64,000 nt of DNA from Aerococcus sp. Group 1 (GCF_000193205.1 NC_015278.1:372001-436000), one strand, 5' to 3'; numbered from the stretch's first letter, positions 51,058 through 59,853 are shown. The notes: generated by a model from the letters alone, not told the origin. A program made the numbers and translations.

Positions 51058-51297
51058 ATGGAATTCGACTATCGAAAATTACGTGGCAGGATTATTGATA
51101 TTTATGGTTCGGTTAAGAATTTTTCCAAGGCAATGGAATTGTCAGAGCCGACTATGTCCATGAAATTAAATGGTGGTTTGTCTTTTAGTCAATCACAAAT
51201 TTATAAGTCTTGCGAATTATTGGATATCGACCATGAAGAAATCGGCCGTTATTTCTTTACTCCTAAAGAAAATAAGGCAGAAACAAATGATAATTAA
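51058..51297 (+). CDS. Cro/DUF739-like small DNA-binding protein
   Basis: 79 residues from ATG 51058, with GGAG seven bases upstream; the frame is open back to GTG 51034. The sequence MEFDYRKLRGRIIDIYGSVKNF with a following SKAMELSEPTMSMKLNGGLSF has the helix-turn-helix of DUF739/phage Cro-like repressors, and YKSCELLDIDHEEIGRYFF matches the family's C-terminal part. Such proteins normally sit in prophage control regions; no other phage gene is nearby, so it is either a remnant or a domesticated regulator. It lies behind the structured stretch and ends in its own terminator. Confidence 0.75.
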   Translation: MEFDYRKLRGRIIDIYGSVKNFSKAMELSEPTMSMKLNGGLSFSQSQIYKSCELLDIDHEEIGRYFFTPKENKAETNDN

Positions 51298-51312
51298 TTA
51301 TTAAACGAAGAG

Positions 51313-51340
51313 AGGCTGGGACAAGGGTTCCAGCTTTTTT
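51313..51340 (+). terminator. Intrinsic terminator after the Cro-like gene
   Basis: GCTGGGAC-AAGG-GTTCCAGC stem followed by six Ts. Confidence 0.88.
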
Positions 51341-51357
51341 CTATCTACAATTTTTAA

Positions 51358-51475
51358 ACCAAAACCTCTTACAAGCCAGGGCAAGCGTCCACTTCAGAAA
51401 ATGACGACAAATTCTCTCTGAGAATTCTTGCCTTTTCTTCCAGTGGTCTTGCCTTCTGACGCGCTTGTCGCACGC
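51358..51475 (-). repeat. Element A copy 9
   Basis: About 118-bp minus-orientation copy. Minus-strand arms AAGCGC..AAGGCAAG and CTTGCCCTGGCTT, a combination of the inner arm of copy 5 with the outer arm of copy 1. Tip AATTCTC / GAGAATT. The right end (AACCTCTTAC..) has diverged more than in other copies. Confidence 0.82.
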
Positions 51476-51566
51476 TTATCTTTTTGACTTTAAGGCGCTT
51501 TCATTCTTTGTTATACTAGCAGGGCAGACAGCCTGTGGGCTGAATAGACAAATGGAGGCGACCAGA

Positions 51567-52271
51567 ATGGAATTGCGCTTAGAAAATATCGAAAAGAGCT
51601 TTCAGGATCAAGAAGTCCTCAAGGGGGCGACTTACACTTTTGAAGCGGGTCATATCTATGGACTTCTCGGCCGGAATGGGTCAGGGAAGACCACCCTCTT
51701 TCGTATCCTCTATGGGGACTTAGAAAGTGATGGTGGGCAAGCTCAATTAGTTGAGAATGGCCAAGAAAGAGTCATTGACCCGGAAGACATCGGCATGGTC
51801 TTTGCCGAAAATTATTTACCTGATTTCCTCACGGGCTATGAATACATTAAATTCTACATGGATATCCATGCCCCCAAGGATGCTTATTCCGTCGATGATT
51901 ACTTGGACCGCTTGGGTTTTAGCCAGGAGGACCGCCACCGGATTATCAAGGGTTACTCCAGTGGGATGAAGAGTAAGTTGGCCATTCTTTGTCTCTTGAT
52001 TTCCAAGCCTAAAATCATCCTCCTCGATGAACCCTTGACAGCCATTGATGTGATTTCTAGTTTAGAGATTAAGCGCCTGCTCCTTGATTTAGGTAAGGAT
52101 CATATTATGATCATGTCCACCCACATGATTCAACTGGCCAAGGATATTTGTGATGATATTGTGCTTTTACACCAAGGCCAGTTGCGCCACTTTGAGAGCG
52201 CTCTGGAAGATGAGGACTTTGACAAGTCCCTCATTGAAGCCTTGAGCGTGGAGGATGAGGGCCATGACTAA
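51567..52271 (+). CDS. ABC transporter ATP-binding protein
   Basis: 234 residues from ATG 51567, preceded by TGGAGGCG; the open frame begins at 51465, inside an element A copy, without support. Walker A LLGRNGSGKTT near residue 35, signature KGYSSGMKSKLAI near residue 130, Walker B PKIILLDEPLTAID near residue 148 and H-loop STHMIQ near residue 183. Single-domain ATPase of an export-type system; the next gene (overlapping by eight bases) is its membrane partner. Substrate unknown. Confidence 0.9.
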   Translation: MELRLENIEKSFQDQEVLKGATYTFEAGHIYGLLGRNGSGKTTLFRILYGDLESDGGQAQLVENGQERVIDPEDIGMVFAENYLPDFLTGYEYIKFYMDIHAPKDAYSVDDYLDRLGFSQEDRHRIIKGYSSGMKSKLAILCLLISKPKIILLDEPLTAIDVISSLEIKRLLLDLGKDHIMIMSTHMIQLAKDICDDIVLLHQGQLRHFESALEDEDFDKSLIEALSVEDEGHD

Positions 52272-53892
52272 CTATCAATTCTTACAGCGGCTCAAAGCCA
52301 CCCGATCATTTAATGTCTTCCTCTACTATCTCCAACGCCTTCCCCTGATCGGTAAGCATATTCCCAATCGCTGGTTTGAAGCCAAGCATGTCAAGAGTCT
52401 GACCACTTGGTTGGGCACAGTGGGGGAAGTTTTTAAGCAAATCTTTGGCAAGAGCTTTTATTTTGGGGCGATCTTTTTACTCGGTTTTATTGGCGACCCC
52501 GGACAAGAAAATACTGTTCGTTTGCTGGCGATCTTTTGTTTCTCTTTAGTCTTAGCCACATTCTGGGTCAAGTTAATTGACCCCAACCAAACCTTTGACC
52601 GGCTCTGTGTCTATTACTTAAAGATGAATCCCAAACGCTATTACTTGAATATGACCTTTATGGAAGGTTTGAACTTTGTGATTTTTTACGGCCTAGCCGC
52701 GACCATCACCCTAAAAGCCATGGGTCTCTCCCTCTTTAGTGGGATGAATATGACCCTCTTTTTCCTCGGCTTGCGTCTCCTCGCCCAAGCCCTCTACCTG
52801 AAGCTAGTCAACCCTAAGCGCCAGGTCCCTAACCGGCCCTTTACCATCGTGATGATCACCATGATATTTGTTGCTGGGGCTCTCTTTGTTGGCCTATTTA
52901 TCCTGGGAGATGCGGGGATCTGGCACTTACCTATCAACTGGCTCTTCCATCCTCTCACGGCAGTCGCTGGAGTGGTCATGGCAGGGATCGGAGCCCATTG
53001 GCTAGCCAAATCTGACAAGTACCAGGCCTTAGCCCGGTCAAGCATCAACCACAATAGTATCCGCCACATTAACCAGGCCGTGACTAATGCCCAGTCCGCC
53101 AATGTCAAGGTGGAAGCGGAAGATATCAAAGTCCCCGCTACTTCCGACCACTATGACCACTTAAAGGGGATAACTTATATCAATGCTATCTTCTTTGACC
53201 GATTGGGCCACCGCTTAAACAAGCAACGTCGGATTATCTTTCTGATCGTTCTCGGCCTTTTTGCCTTAATCAGTGGGGGAATCTTTATTTACCAATTCTT
53301 CTTCCAGGGTGACTTAGGGATCAGCCAGGCCGACTTAGAAGAGGCCTACCAGACCTACTTGGTGGTGATGGTGATTTATGCCTGCCTTTTCTTGAATATT
53401 GGGGAATCTTTTACCCGTTTTTGCTTTTTCAATATGGACCGCTACCTGATGCATAATAACTATTACCGCAATCCTGACCTCTTAGCTGAGGCTATGGTCA
53501 TTCGCTTTAAACGCTGCTTTCGTTACAATTTCCCCAACTTGTTAGTTCTGATGCTAGGGTCCAGCCTGGTCTACTTCCAATTAGGCGGGCAAAACTTACT
53601 GCCCTTAGGGATTTTACTCCTGAGTCAAGTAGTCGTGCTGGTTTTCTTTACGGTCCACTACCTCTACCTGTATTATTGGCTCCAACCCTTTACCGTCAAC
53701 TTGGAAAGCAAGAGCCCCCTCTATAATATTATCCGGTCCTTGAGTATCTTTATTCCTTACCTGCTCTATATGAATGCCGAATCGATTGGGCCACGGGTGA
53801 TTTTAGGGATCTACCTCTTTATTATTGCCTATATTATTCTAGGCTATCTCTTGTTGAAGTTTATCGGTCCTAAGCGCTTTGTCTTGCGCTAG
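52264..53892 (+). CDS. Large ABC transporter membrane protein, substrate unknown
   Basis: 542 residues from ATG 52264 (GGAGG nine bases upstream); an in-frame ATG at 52255 is too close to that site. About ten to twelve hydrophobic segments in two halves, with a hydrophilic central part (about residues 255-300, with SINHNSIRHINQAVTNAQ). I do not recognise a characterised family; the size and the pairing with a lone ATPase recall two-component exporters such as EcsAB, though no close motif match can be claimed. A terminator follows. Function in the cytoplasmic membrane. Confidence 0.75.
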   Translation: MTNYQFLQRLKATRSFNVFLYYLQRLPLIGKHIPNRWFEAKHVKSLTTWLGTVGEVFKQIFGKSFYFGAIFLLGFIGDPGQENTVRLLAIFCFSLVLATFWVKLIDPNQTFDRLCVYYLKMNPKRYYLNMTFMEGLNFVIFYGLAATITLKAMGLSLFSGMNMTLFFLGLRLLAQALYLKLVNPKRQVPNRPFTIVMITMIFVAGALFVGLFILGDAGIWHLPINWLFHPLTAVAGVVMAGIGAHWLAKSDKYQALARSSINHNSIRHINQAVTNAQSANVKVEAEDIKVPATSDHYDHLKGITYINAIFFDRLGHRLNKQRRIIFLIVLGLFALISGGIFIYQFFFQGDLGISQADLEEAYQTYLVVMVIYACLFLNIGESFTRFCFFNMDRYLMHNNYYRNPDLLAEAMVIRFKRCFRYNFPNLLVLMLGSSLVYFQLGGQNLLPLGILLLSQVVVLVFFTVHYLYLYYWLQPFTVNLESKSPLYNIIRSLSIFIPYLLYMNAESIGPRVILGIYLFIIAYIILGYLLLKFIGPKRFVLR

Positions 53893-53895
53893 AGC

Positions 53896-53932
53896 CTTGA
53901 CCTTGTTCCTTACTTGGGGCAGGGTCTTTTTT
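53896..53932 (+). terminator. Intrinsic terminator after the ABC exporter genes
   Basis: GACC / GGTC outer stem with inner TG..CC / GG..CA pairs, followed by six Ts. Confidence 0.75.
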
Positions 53933-54062
53933 ATTTGGGGGAGTTTTTCACTTTGCTGGCTTTAATTTTATAGGGGTCTACTTTATTTAACGATTAATTA
54001 AATTTACTTAAAAACTTGGGACTACACGCGTAGTTAATGTTTGTGCTGGAAGAAAATGATGA

Positions 54063-54068
54063 TATAAT
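54063..54068 (+). promoter_or_regulatory. -10 element of the cation diffusion facilitator gene
   Basis: TATAAT preceded by TGA (extended -10); no clear -35. Confidence 0.5.
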
Positions 54069-54093
54069 AGGGTATTATAAGGAGAGTGAAAAC

Positions 54094-55218
54094 ATGGAAA
54101 CACTTTACAGGATTGTCGGTATCGAAAGTCAAAGCCAATATGATTGGCTGGCCCATCAAATCCAAGACCTTAACCAGGACAAGGGCTTTGCGATTGAATT
54201 GGACAAGGATATTGTCCGTTTGCACCGCCAGGAAGAATTACTTTACCTACGTCGCTTTTTAGCCTTTGAACAGTTCTCCCTGGTCGCTCTTGACCCAGCA
54301 GAGTTGGAATTAGATAAGGCCAAACAACTTCGTTTTAAGAATACCCAGGAAACGGCCAAGAAGATGCGCATAGTTCTCATCTTAAATGCCTTCTTTACCG
54401 TCTTTGAGGCCTTCTTTGGTTGGGCCCTAAACAGTGCGGCCATCCTATCTGATGCTGTCCACGACTCGGGAGACGTTCTAGCCATTGCTATTGCCTGGTT
54501 TTTTGAAAAAATTTCTGACCGTGAAGCTGATAACCGCTATTCCTACGGTTACCGCCGCTTTTCCCTCTTAGGGGGACTGATTACAGCGGTCTTTCTATTA
54601 TTCGGATCGGCCTTTATTTTAATCACTTCGATTCCTAAGCTTTTTAATCCTGAACCGGTTCATGTGACGGGAATGTTCTGGGTAGCCATTTTCGCAGTGG
54701 TGGTTAATGGTTACTGCTCTTGGATGATGCATAAGGGTCAGTCAGCCAATGAACAATTACTCAACCTCCACCTCCTAGAAGATGTCCTCGGCTGGGTAGC
54801 CATCTTGATTCTTTCAGTGGTCTTACGCTTTACCAATTGGTATTTCCTTGACCCACTCTTGTCGATTCTGACTGCGGTTTGGATTATCAGCCAAAGTTTC
54901 CCACGTTTCCTTAATATTTCTAAGATTTTCCTCCAAGCGGTTCCTGAAGGCATCGACCCCCAAGTCATTGGTCAACAAATCTTAGCCTTAGACGATGATA
55001 TTGATGGTTTGTCCCACTTACATATCTGGTCAACTGATGGGGAACAACATATGGCCAGTGTCACCGTCCTGACTTGTCGCTTAACCGCTGATGAACAAGA
55101 AGACCTCAAACAAAAAATCCGCTCCTTAGTGGCAAAATATAATATAAATCATATAACCATTGACACGGTTTACGATCCTGACCACTTTATCCAAAGAGAA
55201 AGTAGCCAACATAACTAG
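54094..55218 (+). CDS. Cation diffusion facilitator (probable Zn2+/Co2+ exporter)
   Basis: 374 residues from ATG 54094, preceded by AAGGAGAG. An unusual ~95-residue N-terminal soluble extension (METLYRIVGIESQSQYDWLA onward) precedes the six-helix transporter. The metal site is seen as ILSDAVHDSGD in helix 2 (near residue 130) and HLLEDVLGW in helix 5 (near residue 238), the His/Asp pattern of zinc-type CDF proteins; YSYGYRRFSLLGGL marks the loop between helices 2 and 3. The C-terminal cytoplasmic domain (about 290-374) has the HLHIWSTDGEQHMASV segment. It exports divalent metal by proton antiport. The role of the N-terminal part is unknown. Confidence 0.9.
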   Translation: METLYRIVGIESQSQYDWLAHQIQDLNQDKGFAIELDKDIVRLHRQEELLYLRRFLAFEQFSLVALDPAELELDKAKQLRFKNTQETAKKMRIVLILNAFFTVFEAFFGWALNSAAILSDAVHDSGDVLAIAIAWFFEKISDREADNRYSYGYRRFSLLGGLITAVFLLFGSAFILITSIPKLFNPEPVHVTGMFWVAIFAVVVNGYCSWMMHKGQSANEQLLNLHLLEDVLGWVAILILSVVLRFTNWYFLDPLLSILTAVWIISQSFPRFLNISKIFLQAVPEGIDPQVIGQQILALDDDIDGLSHLHIWSTDGEQHMASVTVLTCRLTADEQEDLKQKIRSLVAKYNINHITIDTVYDPDHFIQRESSQHN

Positions 55219-55228
55219 GTCAAAGCCT

Positions 55229-55277
55229 GATGAGGTCGCTATTAGTGAATTAAATAGTTGACCTCATCCCTTTTTTT
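55229..55277 (+). terminator. Intrinsic terminator after the cation exporter gene
   Basis: Perfect 9-bp stem GATGAGGTC / GACCTCATC followed by CCTTTTTTT. Confidence 0.9.
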
Positions 55278-55297
55278 GCTTATTATTAAAGTATATT

Positions 55298-55314
55298 AGT
55301 CAAAGTTAGTCAAT
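55298..55314 (+). promoter_or_regulatory. CtsR operator
   Basis: AGTCAAA-GTT-AGTCAAT matches 13 of 14 fixed positions of the tandem heptad CtsR box (RGTCAAANNNRGTCAAA), 22 bases before ctsR. Indicates autoregulation and heat-stress control of ctsR-clpC. Confidence 0.85.
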
Positions 55315-55336
55315 AATTAGTGAAGGAGGTGAGGAC

Positions 55337-55795
55337 ATGAGCAACCGGAATATGTCAGATATTATTGAGGCCTATCTCAAAGAGGTGCTTCAAGATACTG
55401 AACGGGTCGAAATCAGACGGAGTGAAATTGCTGACCGCTTTGAGTGCGTGCCTTCCCAGATTAATTATGTGATTAATACGCGTTTTACCCCCAAGCAAGG
55501 CTATCAAGTCGAAAGTAAACGGGGTGGTGGTGGCTATATCAGAATTATGAAATTGAATATTATCGACGATGCGGACTATATCGATAATATGATTAGCCTA
55601 GTAGGCAACGACATTTCCTTGCGCGATGCTGTATCAATTCTCACCAATTTGATGAAGAATGAGCTGCTCAGCGAGAGCGAGGCCGCTATTATGCACTCAG
55701 CCATTGACAAGCAAGTCATGTCTAATTTCAAATCCCCGGACCGTGTCCGCGCAGTGATACTTAGGAACATGCTAGAACATTTGAAATATCACTAA
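55337..55795 (+). CDS. ctsR: Transcriptional repressor of class III stress genes, CtsR
   Basis: 152 residues. N-terminal winged helix-turn-helix with MSDIIEAYLKEVL and ADRFECVPSQINYVINTRFT, and the tetraglycine wing in ESKRGGGGYIRI near residue 63, whose glycines sense temperature. The C-terminal four-helix dimerisation domain (DAVSILTNLMKNELLSESEA) is complete. It represses clp genes until heat inactivates it. GAAGGAGGTGAGG precedes the ATG. clpC follows 30 bases later; mcsA and mcsB, which lie between them in Bacillus and Staphylococcus, are absent. Confidence 0.95.
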   Translation: MSNRNMSDIIEAYLKEVLQDTERVEIRRSEIADRFECVPSQINYVINTRFTPKQGYQVESKRGGGGYIRIMKLNIIDDADYIDNMISLVGNDISLRDAVSILTNLMKNELLSESEAAIMHSAIDKQVMSNFKSPDRVRAVILRNMLEHLKYH

Positions 55796-55825
55796 TTACT
55801 CCGGTAATTAGAAAAGGAGACAACT

Positions 55826-58345
55826 ATGAAAGACATCTATACTGAAAAAGCCAAGACCGCGATTGGATTTGCCAAAGAAGAAGCTGAATACTTCCGTCAT
55901 CCAGCCATTGGTAGCGAGCATATGCTTTTGGGCTTATACCGCGAAAGTGAAGGTGTTGCTCATGCCGTTTTAAGCGATTACTTGCCAAGTTATGAGAGTC
56001 TTCGTGAAGAGATTGAATTTGTGACCGGCTACGGGACCAGCGATTCAGCCAAGAGCCAGGAAGACTATGTGCAGTTTTCCCCACGCATGCAAGACGTCTT
56101 GAACCAAGCCAAAGACTTGGCCAAGTCTATGCAGGCTTCCTTAATTGGTACCGAGCACTTATTACTCGCCCTCATCAATGAGGAAACCCTGGCCAACCGC
56201 CTGCTGAAAAATCTCGATATAGATGTTAATCGTTTGCGTAGTGATGTCTATCAGATGCTGGGACAAAAAGAACCAGTTAGGAACCGGACCAAAAAGCCGC
56301 TGGGTAAGCAAAGCAAAAGCAAGACCCCAACCTTGGACAGTATTGCTAAGGACCTGACCCAAGCCGCTAAGGACGGCAAGCTGGACCCTGTGATCGGTCG
56401 CCAGCAAGAAATGCGTCGGCTCATGCAGGTCTTAAGCCGTCGGACCAAGAATAACCCGGTCCTGGTTGGTGAACCTGGGGTCGGTAAGACCGCTATTGTC
56501 GAAGCCTTAGCCATCCAAATGAGCCAACAGCAAGTCCCAGAAAACATGCTGGATAAACGACTCATGGTCTTAGATATCGGCTCTTTAGTTGCTGGGACTA
56601 AGTACCGCGGTGAATTTGAAGACCGCATGAAGCATTTAATTGAAGAAATTGAAGACCAAGGTAATATTATTCTCTTTATCGATGAAATTCATACCATTAT
56701 AGGGGCTGGGGGAGCTGAAGGAGCCATTGATGCCTCAAACCTCCTAAAACCTGCCCTCAGCCGGGGACAAGTTCAACTGATCGGGGCTACAACCCTCAAC
56801 GAATATCAAAAATACATCGAAAAAGATGCTGCCTTGGAAAGACGTTTTGCTAAGATTTTAGTTGAAGAACCCACATTAGAGGAGACTGAAGAAATCCTTA
56901 AAGGGATCCGGCCTGCCTATGAAAAACATCACCAAGTCGCTATTCCTGATGAGAGCATTACCACCTGTGTGCGTTTAAGCTCCCGTTACTTATCGGACCG
57001 CTTCTTACCAGATAAGGCCATTGATGTTATGGACGAAGCGGCGGCTACTAAGCGGCTGGACAATCCAGTAGCCAATAGTGGTCGCCGGAAAAAATTCCAA
57101 ATCGAACAGGAATTGAAGCGCCTCAACCAAGAAAAAGAATACCATGTCCGTAACCAGGCCTTTCAAAAGGCGGCCGCGGTCCATGCCCAACAAGCGAACC
57201 TAGTCAGAGAACTTAGTCGCTTGGAAACAGACGAAGGCGACCAGGACAATCAAGACAGCTACGACTTAAGTTTGACCAGTCAAGACGTGCAAAACTTGAT
57301 TCATTCTTGGACCGGTATTCCAGTTCAAGAATTGAGTCAAAGTGATAATGAACGCTTGATCCACTTAGAAGACCGCCTCCATGACCGGGTCAAGGGACAA
57401 GATGAAGCGGTCAATGCGGTAGCCCGGGCCATTAAACGGTCGCGCAGTGGTTTGGGACAAAGAAACCGGCCCATCGGTTCCTTTATGTTCCTAGGGCCAA
57501 CGGGAGTTGGGAAAACCGAATTGGCCAAGACCTTTGCCGAAACCCTTTTTGGTTCGGAAGAGGCTCTGATTCGTTTAGATATGTCTGAATACATGGAGAA
57601 ATATTCTTCCAGCCGGATGATAGGGTCTGCACCCGGTTATGTTGGCTATGAAGAAGGGGGTCAACTGACCGAGAAAATTCGTCAACACCCCTATTCCATT
57701 GTCCTCTTCGATGAAATTGAAAAGGCCCATCCTGATGTCTTTGACCTCTTACTTCAAGTCCTTGATGACGGTTATATCACCGATAGTAAGGGTCGGATGG
57801 TGGACTTTAGAAATACGGTAGTCATCATGACCTCTAATATTGGGGCCACTGAATTACGGGATGAAAAACTGGTCGGCTTTGGCCAAGATAACCAACAAAA
57901 AGACTATCAAAGCATGAAGAAACGGATAATGGAAGCCTTGAAGAAGACCTTTAGACCGGAGTTTCTTAACCGGGTGGATGAAGTGATTGTCTTCCACGCC
58001 CTAAGTCAAGACAACTTGAAGGATATTGTCCGCAAATTTACCGACCAAATTAGCCAACAAGTGGAAGAACAAGGCTTGACCTTGCGCTTTACCAATGGGG
58101 CCATTAAGCAATTGGCTAAGGACGGTTATGACCCAGAAATGGGTGCCCGGCCCGTTCGCCGCCTCATCCAACGGCAAATTGAAGATGCTCTGAGTGACCT
58201 CTTGATTGAAGGAAAGGTCCAAGCTGGGGACAGCCTTCAAGTAGGCAGCCGCCAAGGCACTTTCTACATCCGTACTAAACATGGCGACGGCAGTGAAAGC
58301 CAGGCTGATCTGGAAAAAGTGGAGGAAAGCCTGTCCCTAGGATAG
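55826..58345 (+). CDS. clpC: ATP-dependent Clp protease ATPase subunit ClpC
   Basis: 839 residues. N domain with two repeats (FAKEEAEYFRHPAIGSEHMLLGL, ALINEETLANRLL), first AAA domain with Walker A GEPGVGKTAIVEAL near residue 215, Walker B ILFIDEIHTIIG near residue 285, a short middle domain with a coiled coil (about 410-465), second AAA domain with Walker A GPTGVGKTELAKTFAE near residue 560 and Walker B IVLFDEIEKAHPD near residue 630. It is the HSP100 unfoldase that feeds ClpP. AAAAGGAGAC precedes the ATG. Second gene of the CtsR-controlled operon. Without McsB the adaptor use must differ from Bacillus. Confidence 0.95.
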   Translation: MKDIYTEKAKTAIGFAKEEAEYFRHPAIGSEHMLLGLYRESEGVAHAVLSDYLPSYESLREEIEFVTGYGTSDSAKSQEDYVQFSPRMQDVLNQAKDLAKSMQASLIGTEHLLLALINEETLANRLLKNLDIDVNRLRSDVYQMLGQKEPVRNRTKKPLGKQSKSKTPTLDSIAKDLTQAAKDGKLDPVIGRQQEMRRLMQVLSRRTKNNPVLVGEPGVGKTAIVEALAIQMSQQQVPENMLDKRLMVLDIGSLVAGTKYRGEFEDRMKHLIEEIEDQGNIILFIDEIHTIIGAGGAEGAIDASNLLKPALSRGQVQLIGATTLNEYQKYIEKDAALERRFAKILVEEPTLEETEEILKGIRPAYEKHHQVAIPDESITTCVRLSSRYLSDRFLPDKAIDVMDEAAATKRLDNPVANSGRRKKFQIEQELKRLNQEKEYHVRNQAFQKAAAVHAQQANLVRELSRLETDEGDQDNQDSYDLSLTSQDVQNLIHSWTGIPVQELSQSDNERLIHLEDRLHDRVKGQDEAVNAVARAIKRSRSGLGQRNRPIGSFMFLGPTGVGKTELAKTFAETLFGSEEALIRLDMSEYMEKYSSSRMIGSAPGYVGYEEGGQLTEKIRQHPYSIVLFDEIEKAHPDVFDLLLQVLDDGYITDSKGRMVDFRNTVVIMTSNIGATELRDEKLVGFGQDNQQKDYQSMKKRIMEALKKTFRPEFLNRVDEVIVFHALSQDNLKDIVRKFTDQISQQVEEQGLTLRFTNGAIKQLAKDGYDPEMGARPVRRLIQRQIEDALSDLLIEGKVQAGDSLQVGSRQGTFYIRTKHGDGSESQADLEKVEESLSLG

Positions 58346-58411
58346 TCCAAAGAAGACTTTATATCGCTTTTAGTGTATGATAAAGACAAGCTAAAAAAGA
58401 GGAGGGTTACT

Positions 58412-58624
58412 ATGGACAAGACAACAAAATTAGTGTTAATTGGTTTAGGAACAGCTGCTGCGATTACAGCCGTTGTTGCCTTAGCAATGTATGAAGAAGA
58501 CCAAAATCAAACCCTAAGCAAGGCTTGGGACGATGTTTCTAACAAGGCTCAAAAGCAAGGAAAACGTCTAGCAAAACAAGTTGATCAATTGGATTTACCT
58601 GAATGGGTAGAACGTTTTGCCTAA
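58412..58624 (+). CDS. Small single-span membrane protein (YtxH-like)
   Basis: 70 residues from ATG 58412, with GAGGAGGG upstream; an in-frame extension to 58373 lacks support. Residues about 5-26 (TKLVLIGLGTAAAITAVVALAM) form one membrane helix, followed by a charged helix rich in Lys, Gln and Asp (LSKAWDDVSNKAQKQGKRLAK). This is the layout of YtxH/YvlB-like Gram-positive small proteins of unknown function, often stress-related. It lies 66 bases after clpC without an obvious terminator between, so it may be part of that transcript. Confidence 0.72.
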   Translation: MDKTTKLVLIGLGTAAAITAVVALAMYEEDQNQTLSKAWDDVSNKAQKQGKRLAKQVDQLDLPEWVERFA

Positions 58625-58673
58625 AGGCTCACCAGTTAGAGCCTTAAAGAGCTAAAAACGAATCCTTTACTTA

Positions 58674-58707
58674 AAAAGCGGTGATGACGCGGTCATCCCG
58701 CTTTTTT
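58674..58707 (+). terminator. Intrinsic terminator after the small membrane protein gene
   Basis: AAGCGG.GATGAC-GCG-GTCATC.CGCTT stem followed by six Ts. Confidence 0.9.
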
Positions 58708-58859
58708 GTTAGGGTGGTTAATTTTACTCTTAATGAGCATTTCATAAAGAATTTTTTATTATTAATAAAAGCTTTTTCTAAATGGCTCGATCCGTGCTAC
58801 AATAGATAAAAGTAATTTTTAACACATTGTATTTGACAAACAGTGAAGGAGGAAAAACG

Positions 58860-59804
58860 ATGAAAATTGTTATATTAGGTGCCGGTGGTATGGGTTCCCG
58901 TTTTGGGTTAATGTTAAAAAAAGCCGGCAAAGATGTTACCTTACTCGACGGGTGGGATAAAAATATTGAAGCCATTCGTGAACACGGTATCCGTGCCAAC
59001 TATAACGGAGAAGAGGTCCAAGTGGACATTGATATTTATCCAATTGATGACTTTGATCCGGACTTGAAGGCAGACTTACTGATTGTCTTTACCAAGGCCA
59101 TGCAATTGGAGGATGCTATCCAAGCAACTCGCTCCATTGTAACAGACCAAACTAAGGTGCTCTGCCTGATGAACGGGATTGGCTATGATGATATCCTCCG
59201 TAAATATTTTGATGATGAACAAATTGTCTTAGGAAACACCATGTGGACCGCTGGTTTAGAAGGCCCTGGCCGTCCGAAATTATTCGGTAATGGCTATGTT
59301 AACCTCCTTAACCTGGGTAAGAGCGAAGAGGCGGCAGCAGCTGCTAAAGACATCGTGGCTTTACTCGATGAAGTAGGCTTGAATGGGGTTTATGAAAAAG
59401 AAATTTTCTACCTGATCTACAAGAAGGTCTGCGTCAACGCTACCATGAACGGCCTCTGTACGATTTTAGAATGTAATATGGCAGACTTGGGAGATGCCCA
59501 AGCTTCCCACGACCTCATTAATCAATTAGTCAAAGAAGTGGTTGACGTGGCTAATGCAGAAGGTGTGGAAATGGACCTGGATGAAATGATTGAACACGTG
59601 GGCGAATGTTTCAACCGCGAAACCATTGGTGGCCACTTCCCATCCATGTACCAAGACTTGATCACCAATAACCGTCTGACTGAAATCGACTATATCAATG
59701 GAGCCGTGGCTCAAAAGGGTGAAAAACTCAATGTACCAACCCCTTACAACCAATTCTTAACCAGTCTAGTTCATACCAAGGAACAATTATTAGGCGCTAA
59801 ATAA
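58860..59804 (+). CDS. PanE/ApbA-family 2-dehydropantoate 2-reductase or D-2-hydroxyacid dehydrogenase
   Basis: 314 residues from ATG 58860 with AAGGAGG upstream. The N-terminal Rossmann motif is ILGAGGMGSRFGLML at residues 5-19, ADLLIVFTKAMQLEDAI near residue 76 carries the family Lys, and the C-terminal helical domain has KKVCVNATMNGLCTILEC near residue 188, with the catalytic Lys and Asn. Ketopantoate reductases use NADPH in pantothenate synthesis; in lactic acid bacteria paralogues of the same family act as D-2-hydroxyisocaproate or D-mandelate dehydrogenases. No panB, panC or panD is nearby, so the physiological role is open. Confidence 0.88.
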   Translation: MKIVILGAGGMGSRFGLMLKKAGKDVTLLDGWDKNIEAIREHGIRANYNGEEVQVDIDIYPIDDFDPDLKADLLIVFTKAMQLEDAIQATRSIVTDQTKVLCLMNGIGYDDILRKYFDDEQIVLGNTMWTAGLEGPGRPKLFGNGYVNLLNLGKSEEAAAAAKDIVALLDEVGLNGVYEKEIFYLIYKKVCVNATMNGLCTILECNMADLGDAQASHDLINQLVKEVVDVANAEGVEMDLDEMIEHVGECFNRETIGGHFPSMYQDLITNNRLTEIDYINGAVAQKGEKLNVPTPYNQFLTSLVHTKEQLLGAK

Positions 59805-59813
59805 TCTTAATTG

Positions 59814-59853
59814 AAGTCCTCTTTGATCTTTTGAAAGCTTGGAGGACTTTTTA
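59814..59853 (+). terminator. Intrinsic terminator after the PanE-family gene
   Basis: AAGTCCTC / GAGGACTT stem with a 21-base loop, followed by a T run. Confidence 0.82.

Noticed and set aside
51058..51297. Prophage at the tRNA cluster
   Set aside because: Only the Cro-like gene points that way; no integrase, structural genes or attachment-site repeat of a tRNA 3' end was found.
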